A stretch of DNA of 12,267 bases from Clostridia bacterium (GTDB lineage: Bacteria; UBA6262; WVXT01), in NCBI GenBank assembly GCA_030671905.1, contig DAOVHK010000034.1, positions 1-12,267 on the forward strand, in the 5' to 3' direction. Both the position numbers and the translations under genes were made by a program. Below are positions 7,540 through 12,267 of the stretch, in pieces (position 1 is the stretch's first letter; every line of letters begins with the position of its first letter). The notes under the pieces are model-generated. The model had not been told where the DNA came from. It saw only the letters and a list, made by a program, of their open reading frames with translations, and ran no database searches.

Positions 7540-8039
7540 AGGAAAATTTTCTTGGGGATAATTTTCAAGAAGGTATTGATCAAGGTTTGCATTTTCTTCA
7601 CTTTTCTGAATTTCTCTTTGTAGAACTGAGCCTTCTTTTTTTCCTCTACAGAAAGGCTATTTTCTATCTTAGATAAGGCTTTCTCAAATTTATCTATTCC
7701 TCCTGACATTTCATTTACTCTTTCTTGTATGCCGCCTTTAAACCTGTTAATTACTATTTTCAAGGTATCAGGGTTTGCCTCGTAAAAATCCTTTCGGGAA
7801 CCCTTCACCCATACCTTTTTGACCCCACCCCATTTTTCCAATTCCCGAATATTTGTACTTACACTCCCCTTGCTTACTTTTAATCTTTCCACCATGTAAT
7901 CGAGACAGAGTGGCTCATCGCTTAGGAAAAGCAATGCGTATAGCTGTCCCACAGTCCGGCTAAGCCCCAGGCGCACACCCAGCTGACCAGCAATTTCTGT
8001 GAATTCATCTCTTATTTTATCAAGTTCAGGGTTTTCCAT
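7536..8039 (-). CDS. GbsR/MarR-family transcriptional regulator
   Basis: 167 residues. The N-terminal half carries a winged helix-turn-helix: helices around LSRTVGQLYALLFLSDEP (26-43), a recognition helix VSKGSVSTNIRELEKWG (55-71), and a wing at KKVWVKGSRKDFYE (74-87). The VSKGSVSTNxRELExWG signature is typical of the GbsR branch of the MarR superfamily (COG1510). The C-terminal part (about 100-150) is a charged, probably coiled-coil dimerisation segment ending in a basic tail. It is the first gene behind the promoter at 8093-8121 and the operator at 8064-8090, so autoregulation of the polysaccharide operon is likely. No clear Shine-Dalgarno precedes the ATG. Its TGA stop overlaps the wecB ATG (ATGA), indicating coupled translation. 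The inducing signal cannot be deduced. Confidence 0.88.
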   Translation of the reverse strand: MENPELDKIRDEFTEIAGQLGVRLGLSRTVGQLYALLFLSDEPLCLDYMVERLKVSKGSVSTNIRELEKWGGVKKVWVKGSRKDFYEANPDTLKIVINRFKGGIQERVNEMSGGIDKFEKALSKIENSLSVEEKKKAQFYKEKFRKVKKMQTLINTFLKIIPKKIFL

Positions 8040-8063
8040 AATTTTATGGCTTTGTAATAGTTG

Positions 8064-8090
8064 GTTTAGAACGTTTAGAATGTTCTAAAC
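8064..8090. promoter_or_regulatory. Operator of three contiguous 9-bp half-sites
   Basis: On the plus strand the unit GTTTAGAAC (8064-8072) is followed by GTTTAGAAT (8073-8081) and then by GTTCTAAAC (8082-8090). The third is the exact reverse complement of the first. The outer pair is a perfect 9-bp inverted repeat around a 9-nt spacer. The inner pair is a near-perfect, almost uninterrupted palindrome. The element lies immediately downstream of the -10 box and covers the predicted start site, so bound protein should block transcription. The likely ligand is the GbsR/MarR-type regulator encoded by the first gene of the operon, implying autorepression (inference from position). Confidence 0.75.
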
Positions 8091-8092
8091 AA

Positions 8093-8121
8093 AGTATACT
8101 ATAACTTTTCCCTTTTGTCAA
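8093..8121 (-). promoter_or_regulatory. Sigma-70-type promoter of the regulator/polysaccharide operon
   Basis: On the minus strand, -35 TTGACA (complement of 8116-8121) is a perfect consensus match. It is separated by exactly 17 nt from -10 TATACT (complement of 8093-8098), one mismatch from TATAAT. Transcription would start near 8086, giving a leader of about 47 nt before the ATG at 8039. It is the only strong promoter seen in the window and would drive the eight-gene set from the regulator through the rfbG-like gene. Confidence 0.85.
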
Positions 8122-8159
8122 GCCCTTTTTTTGGACTTTGCCTGGGCTAGGGCGAAAGC

Positions 8160-8218
8160 TGTAGCGGCAGAGCAAAGCTCTGCTGAACAGGAAGCAAGGA
8201 TTGCGCTTTGCTGCTACA
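8160..8218. repeat. 59-bp imperfect palindrome (REP/MITE-like)
   Basis: Outer arms TGTAGC (8160-8165) and GCTACA (8213-8218) continue into AGCAAAGC (8171-8178) and GCTTTGCT (8205-8212). The result is a 14-bp stem whose left arm carries a 5-nt bulge (8166-8170). A competing local hairpin, GCAGAGC (8167-8173), AAA, GCTCTGC (8177-8183), is perfect over 7 bp, and a small GCAA/TTGC hairpin sits at 8194-8204. The unit fills the gap between the second ligase and the promoter of the regulator operon. No T-run follows on the minus strand, so it is not a canonical intrinsic terminator for the ligase transcript. On the plus strand TTTTT follows, but no plus-strand gene is present. It resembles dispersed intergenic palindromes; only one copy is visible here. 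Confidence 0.6.
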
Positions 8219-8231
8219 TTTTTGGTAATTC

Positions 8232-10367
8232 TTACTCTGACGGGAGTTCAATTCCTCCTGAAATGGCTTCCTCAATTAGCTTGAGGTTCGTCTTATAGGC
8301 TTCATTTTGAGGAGCCAGTCTTATTGCCTTTTTAATCTCATCTGTTGCTAAGTCGTACCTCTTCTGGATAAAGTAGACATCGGCAAGTCCGCTATGGGCA
8401 GCTGCGGAATAGCGATTCAATTTCAGGGCTTTTCTGTACTCAGCAATGGCTTGAATTAGATTCCCTTCCTCCATCCAGCACCTTCCCAAGCCCACATAAA
8501 CACGAGAGTAATCAAATTCAAATAATCTATTTTCATAATCTCTCCCTGAGGAGATCAATTGGGGAAGTAGTCCTTTCAACTTTAACACCTTGTAGAATTC
8601 TTCCTTGGCTTTGGCAATCTCTTTTAAACCCAATTGGCTCTCTCCCAACCGCAAGTGGGCTAATAGATAGTATGGCTCTATATCAACTGCTTTTTGATAT
8701 TCTATCTTTGCTTTCTTAAATTCCCAGCGGTCTAGATAGTAAGAACCCAGGGCAAAGCGGAAAAACGGATTGTAAGGGTTATGCTTTACTGCTAATTTAA
8801 ATTCCTTTAAAGCGCTTACTGTGTCTTTAAGCCAATAGTACATATGGCCTAACTGGTCATGGTAATCCGCTTCTTGGGGATGTAACTTTATAACCTTCCC
8901 ATAAATTGAAATTGCTCTATCCTGTTTTTCTTCTTTCCTGTAATAATCGGCCAATTCCTTATGGTATTCTGCATTCAAAGGAACGAATTTCACGGCCTTC
9001 CTATATTCACCCTTATATGCATAGTGGTTTCCAAGATAGATTACTGAAACGAGGAGAAACAAAATTGAGAGAAAAGAAATAGACGTCACTCTTAGCCACC
9101 CGGGAGCTTGCAGGTCAGAAAGCGAGATGAGCTTTTCGTCAGGGGAAATCCGGGATAGAAATAGCTTATGATTATCAACCATAATCTTTGTTATAAAAAA
9201 GAGTAAAATACAGGTTATTGCCGGAAGGTGGAGATTGAAATAGAATAGGCCCTGGGTTAATACTGCTAAAGCGCCTGCCGAGACAGAAACCACCTCAGCT
9301 TGAGAATTAAGAGAGAGATTACTCTTTAATAATTTCTTTACTCCCTTCACCATTATGTAAAAAATGGAACTTACGAGAAATACTACAATCATTCCCAGTT
9401 CAGCACCTATTTGTAAATACTCATTGTAGGCAAATTTTGTATAAGTGCCATAGCCAGAAGCAATCCGAAAATTACCAAAGTTTCCCGGGCCTACTCCCAG
9501 GAATGGATGTGCTGAGATTACTTCCAGACATCGACTCCAAATTCCCAATCTCTGGAGGAAGAACTCCTTCAAAGTTTCCCCTCCCAACAATTGAAAAACT
9601 TTCATCGTAGAAGGAAAGATTAGAAATATTCCTATGAGAGTAAAGATTATATATACTGCCTTCTTCTTGTATAGAAAAATAGTTATAAATATGATTGCAG
9701 CTAAAAGAGCAAGTACTCCACTTAACGAGCGAGTCAAAACTAAGCATGTAGACATTATAAGTGTAGCTATAAGATAAATGATGAAGGGAACTCTATGTTG
9801 GCTAATTATATTCTTAATGTTTACATTAATGTTATTTGGACCATTCCACTTTCTAAAAGTCAGTAGTTCAGTTATTCCCAGGGTTATTCCCACTGCCAAG
9901 TAACCGGCTAAAAAGTCAGGAGTGGGAAGAGTTGCTTTAATTTCTAAATGAAAGAAAGACTGGAATAGACCAATGACTGCAAGAATTGAAGCGGAAACGA
10001 AAATTATTTTAAATAGATAATTTCCTCTCAATACGCCCCTATCCGCTAAATGTTCTACTAAGAGAAAATAGAAGAGAACAAAAGTAACTATTTTTATAAA
10101 AGAGAGAAGGGAATTGTGTAGATATGTGGAATTAACTACTGAAAAGAAGGAAAAGAATAGGATAAGACAGACTGGAAAATGGAGTGAAGGCGAGATGTAT
10201 AATTTTCTCCAGAGAGAGTTAAAATTTTTCCTCTTTGCTAAGTAGAGAATTGATAAAATAAGGATTATTGCCTGGATTAATGAGCGGGGAAATATCTTTT
10301 CTCCACCACTAAACCAAGGAATATATAAAAAGATAAATATTAAACCTAAATTAATTATTCTCAACAT
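8232..10367 (-). CDS. O-antigen ligase (Wzy_C/WaaL) family membrane protein with six-repeat TPR tail
   Basis: A 711-residue paralogue of the preceding ligase. Residues 1-400 hold roughly ten membrane helices; another helix at 424-447 leads into the tail. Shared family landmarks are TPDFLAGYL (148-156), LTRSLSGVLALL (211-222), HPFLGVGPGNF (287-297) and YNEYLQIGAELGMI (314-327), aligning with the same sites in its neighbour. Residues about 466-690 form at least six TPR-like units, for example YHKELADYYRKEEKQDRAIS (468-487) and HSGLADVYFIQKRYDLATDE (658-677). The TPR tail probably lies in the periplasm and binds a protein partner or acceptor (inference). The ATG start has an AGGA four bases upstream, inside the end of the upstream gene. 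The stop lies 13 nt before the palindrome at 8160-8218, with no obvious U-tract terminator. Confidence 0.85.
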   Translation of the reverse strand: MLRIINLGLIFIFLYIPWFSGGEKIFPRSLIQAIILILSILYLAKRKNFNSLWRKLYISPSLHFPVCLILFFSFFSVVNSTYLHNSLLSFIKIVTFVLFYFLLVEHLADRGVLRGNYLFKIIFVSASILAVIGLFQSFFHLEIKATLPTPDFLAGYLAVGITLGITELLTFRKWNGPNNINVNIKNIISQHRVPFIIYLIATLIMSTCLVLTRSLSGVLALLAAIIFITIFLYKKKAVYIIFTLIGIFLIFPSTMKVFQLLGGETLKEFFLQRLGIWSRCLEVISAHPFLGVGPGNFGNFRIASGYGTYTKFAYNEYLQIGAELGMIVVFLVSSIFYIMVKGVKKLLKSNLSLNSQAEVVSVSAGALAVLTQGLFYFNLHLPAITCILLFFITKIMVDNHKLFLSRISPDEKLISLSDLQAPGWLRVTSISFLSILFLLVSVIYLGNHYAYKGEYRKAVKFVPLNAEYHKELADYYRKEEKQDRAISIYGKVIKLHPQEADYHDQLGHMYYWLKDTVSALKEFKLAVKHNPYNPFFRFALGSYYLDRWEFKKAKIEYQKAVDIEPYYLLAHLRLGESQLGLKEIAKAKEEFYKVLKLKGLLPQLISSGRDYENRLFEFDYSRVYVGLGRCWMEEGNLIQAIAEYRKALKLNRYSAAAHSGLADVYFIQKRYDLATDEIKKAIRLAPQNEAYKTNLKLIEEAISGGIELPSE

Positions 10368-12045
10368 CTATCCTGGTTTGCATTCTTCCCGCCAATTCGC
10401 TTATTCTTTGCCGGTAATCACCATTTTGCCTGTCGCAGGCTATGGCAGATTCCATGTAAAAAATAGCCTTCTTGTAATTCTTCTTTATCTCGTACAAATA
10501 GGAGAGATTAGCGTAAAATGGTCCATAATAAGGCATCCGCTCAACCGCTTCTCTCAACTCAATTATTGCTTCATCCAAATAGCTCGAATATCCTTCTCTC
10601 CAGTATCTGGCTAAATATACCCCTGCAAGTCCGTGATGGTACCAGGAATTCAAGGAGTCCAACTCGACAGCTCGTCCATACTCAAATTCTGCCTTCTCTA
10701 AGTCCTCCCTTTCCACTTTCACTAAATTCTCTAGATTTCTAATCTCAAAAAGATGCTTACCCAACTGGTAATGGCGATTTGCCAGAGATAGTCTGGTAAT
10801 CCCTACCCCCACTCCAAGAATGGAAAAAGCAATTACTCCGGTAAGTAGTAGTTTGTTAGTCTTCCCCAATCGGTGCATAGGGACTATCGAGTTTCCTCCC
10901 TTTCGGGAGGACTCTAAAGAATTCTGACCAGTAATTAATAGCCCCAAGAAAACCCAGAAAAGTATTGCATTTGCCGGAATACACAGGTTATAATCGGTAA
11001 GATTATGAAACAATATGGCAACAATACTTCCCAATACCCCGATTTCGAAAGAAGAAAGCTTCGACCTCTTAGATAAAAATTTAATATGCTTCCCAACCAT
11101 AAACAGGAACCAGAGGAAAACACCCAATCCTACAACTCCCATCTCTGCTGCAAGTTGCAAGAAATAGTTATAAGCATATAATGGATTTAAGCCTGTTAGT
11201 TTATACCTGGCATAGGCGGTTTCGAACCCACCAAGACCAACCCCTATTAGAGGACGTTGGTAAATCATCCTCAATGCTCCCCACCAGCAAAGGAGGCGAT
11301 TATAAACCTGTAATTGTCTGAGTGTAAAAAGTAGTAGAACTACGATAACTACAGCTAAAGCGATAAATATATATCGAAATTTAACAAAAATTTGCTTCCC
11401 ATGCTTGAAATAGAGAATTACACAAATTCCCAAAATTACTCCTATAATCCCTCCCGGGGATTTCGTCAGGAATAAGCAAGCAACCATTAATAACCAACCA
11501 ACTAAATAAAAAAGGTGGGATTTGATGAATTCTCTGTTAATCGAATTTGACAAGGAGAGAATCAGTCCTGTCGTAAATGGAATTACCATTGTTAAATATC
11601 CGGCCAAAATATTGGGATTAACCATTGTCCCGGCCGCTACATTCCCTCTAATGAATTGGTATATTCCGGTTATCGAGAGAAAGATGCCCACTAATAATAC
11701 TAAACGAATTAAATTCTGTCTCTCTTTCTTTTTTATTATAGTAGTTACTAAATAAAACAGAAAAAAATAATTGAGCAAATTGAAGATTTCGTTTCTGCTA
11801 TTGAATCTGTTAGTGGAAAAGAGAAAGGAGATGTAAGCCATGCTCAAAAAGAAGACCAGAGGAAAAGAAAGCCTCTTAAGCTGAACGCGGAAGGAAGTCT
11901 GTGATTCTGAAGTAGCTGGAGGAACCCATACTAGGAGAATACTATACAGGAGGAGAGTAAAAAGAGAGAAGAGATAGACAAGAGTCAGCGCCCAAATATC
12001 CATGCTCGCACGAGCGAGAGGGGAAAATATAAGAATCAGGCACAA
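10351..12045 (-). CDS. O-antigen ligase (Wzy_C/WaaL) family membrane protein with C-terminal TPRs
   Basis: Polytopic inner-membrane protein of 564 residues as called. About ten hydrophobic segments fill residues 1-375, and another lies at 398-420. Family landmarks are NPNILAGYL (143-151), LTKSPGGIIG (193-202), RPLIGVGLGGF (264-274) and YNYFLQLAAEMG (292-303), the Wzy_C region. Residues about 450-540 resemble two or three TPR units, including AEFEYGRAVELDSLNSWYHHGLAGVY. Such proteins transfer undecaprenyl-linked glycans to lipid A core, pilin or other acceptors; which acceptor is unknown here. The start is doubtful: the called codon is TTG, has no Shine-Dalgarno, and cuts into the first membrane helix, whose likely beginning (KKVIYAI) lies upstream in frame. 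The first in-frame ATG is residue 15. It overlaps the next gene by 17 nt, suggesting translational coupling. Confidence 0.82.
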   Translation of the reverse strand: MCLILIFSPLARASMDIWALTLVYLFSLFTLLLYSILLVWVPPATSESQTSFRVQLKRLSFPLVFFLSMAYISFLFSTNRFNSRNEIFNLLNYFFLFYLVTTIIKKKERQNLIRLVLLVGIFLSITGIYQFIRGNVAAGTMVNPNILAGYLTMVIPFTTGLILSLSNSINREFIKSHLFYLVGWLLMVACLFLTKSPGGIIGVILGICVILYFKHGKQIFVKFRYIFIALAVVIVVLLLFTLRQLQVYNRLLCWWGALRMIYQRPLIGVGLGGFETAYARYKLTGLNPLYAYNYFLQLAAEMGVVGLGVFLWFLFMVGKHIKFLSKRSKLSSFEIGVLGSIVAILFHNLTDYNLCIPANAILFWVFLGLLITGQNSLESSRKGGNSIVPMHRLGKTNKLLLTGVIAFSILGVGVGITRLSLANRHYQLGKHLFEIRNLENLVKVEREDLEKAEFEYGRAVELDSLNSWYHHGLAGVYLARYWREGYSSYLDEAIIELREAVERMPYYGPFYANLSYLYEIKKNYKKAIFYMESAIACDRQNGDYRQRISELAGRMQTRIDVENN

Positions 12046-12103
12046 AATTGCATAGATAACTTTTTTGGTATATATTTGTAACTCTCTATCCTCTCTCTCC
12101 TTG

Positions 12104-12128
12104 AAAAAAGTAGCCTGTCCCCTTTTTT
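12104..12128. repeat. Short A/T-armed inverted repeat behind the secretin stop
   Basis: Perfect 7-bp arms AAAAAAG (12104-12110) and CTTTTTT (12122-12128) flank an 11-nt core reading tagcctgtccc on the plus strand. Read on the minus strand, the unit is a run of A, then GGGGACAGGCTAC, then a run of T, abutting the TAA stop of the secretin. I recall elements of the form A-run, GGGGACAGxxxC, T-run as abundant dispersed repeats in several uncultured bacterial phyla, sometimes near REP-associated IS200-like transposases; this is from memory and unverified. Only one copy is in the window. An alternative reading is a weak bidirectional terminator, but the stem is almost entirely A:T. Confidence 0.5.
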
Positions 12129-12267
12129 AGTGGCGTATGACATGGGGAGTTAAGAAAATCAGAAGTTCCAATGTCCGCTTGTGTGTCTCTTTCTTCTTAA
12201 ACAAGTAACCTAAAATGGGAATATCGCCTAAAATTGGTACCTGGTATATCGTTCCCTTTTCCGTCTC
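12127..12267 (-). CDS. Secretin C-terminus (PilQ/GspD family), partial
   Basis: Only the last 46 codons plus the TAA stop are present; the gene enters from the right edge in frame. The peptide contains VPILGDIPILGYLFK followed by a charged stretch and LELLIFLTPHVIRH. This is the hallmark C-terminal end of the secretin beta-domain (family signature: VPxLGDIPxLGxLF followed by ELLIFLTPxI). Secretins form the outer-membrane channel of type II secretion and of type IV pili (PilQ). The fragment cannot tell PilQ from GspD, nor show the N-terminal domains. The stop is followed immediately by the A/T-armed inverted repeat at 12104-12128 and then by the ligase gene on the same strand. Identification of the family is secure from the motif; the subfamily is not. 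Confidence 0.88.
   Translation of the reverse strand, partial: ETEKGTIYQVPILGDIPILGYLFKKKETHKRTLELLIFLTPHVIRH

Noticed and set aside
8121..8148. AGCCC (8121-8125) and GGGCT (8144-8148) inverted repeat with a T-tract between them
   Set aside because: Only 5-bp arms around an 18-nt loop; it overlaps the -35 region and is within chance expectation.
8160..8218. Rho-independent terminator for the second ligase gene
   Set aside because: On the minus strand no T-run follows the stem; the T-run next to it is on the plus-strand side, where no gene ends.
1..12267. tRNA, rRNA, CRISPR array, phage or transposase genes
   Set aside because: No clover-leaf-like segments, no regularly spaced direct repeats and no integrase/transposase-like protein were seen on either strand.

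Overview
The window is an AT-rich bacterial fragment in which every supported gene lies on the minus strand, so transcription runs from high to low coordinates. Gene content (secretin, two ligase-TPR proteins, a nucleotide-sugar operon) fits a Gram-negative, outer-membrane-bearing organism, probably from an uncultured lineage. The style of the genes and of one short intergenic repeat recalls Candidatus Omnitrophota, but that placement is an impression, not a demonstration.

Region 12267-10351 (upstream part): the last 46 codons of a type II secretion/type IV pilus secretin, a short AT-armed inverted repeat (12104-12128) directly behind its stop, then the first of two tandem Wzy_C/WaaL-type O-antigen ligase (or O-oligosaccharyltransferase) proteins with C-terminal TPRs. 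Region 10367-8232: the second, longer ligase with about six TPRs, overlapping the first by 17 nt.

Region 8231-8040: the only sizeable intergenic stretch (192 nt). It holds a 59-bp imperfect palindrome (8160-8218), a near-consensus sigma-70 promoter firing on the minus strand (-35 TTGACA, 17-nt spacer, -10 TATACT), and three contiguous 9-bp half-sites (8064-8090) overlapping the predicted transcription start.

Region 8039-1: a tightly packed operon beginning with a GbsR/MarR-family regulator, which is the likely binder of that operator. It is followed by WecB (UDP-GlcNAc 2-epimerase), a fused MDR-dehydrogenase/Gfo-Idh-MocA oxidoreductase, Gmd (GDP-mannose 4,6-dehydratase), a PLP enzyme of the DegT family with His replacing the catalytic Lys (a ColD/RfbH-type sugar 3-dehydratase), an internally deleted NAD-dependent epimerase, RfbF (glucose-1-phosphate cytidylyltransferase), and the first 165 codons of an RfbG-like CDP-glucose 4,6-dehydratase that runs off the window at position 1.

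Together the operon would supply UDP-ManNAc, GDP-4-keto-6-deoxymannose and CDP-4-keto-6-deoxyglucose, with at least one of the latter two channelled to a 3,6-dideoxyhexose, for a surface polysaccharide or glycan. The adjacent ligases could transfer such a glycan to lipid or protein. The most notable points are the three-half-site operator, the His/Cys-cluster PLP dehydratase with a rearranged set of possible metal ligands, and the precise in-frame internal deletion in the SDR gene. No tRNA, rRNA, CRISPR array or transposase was seen.
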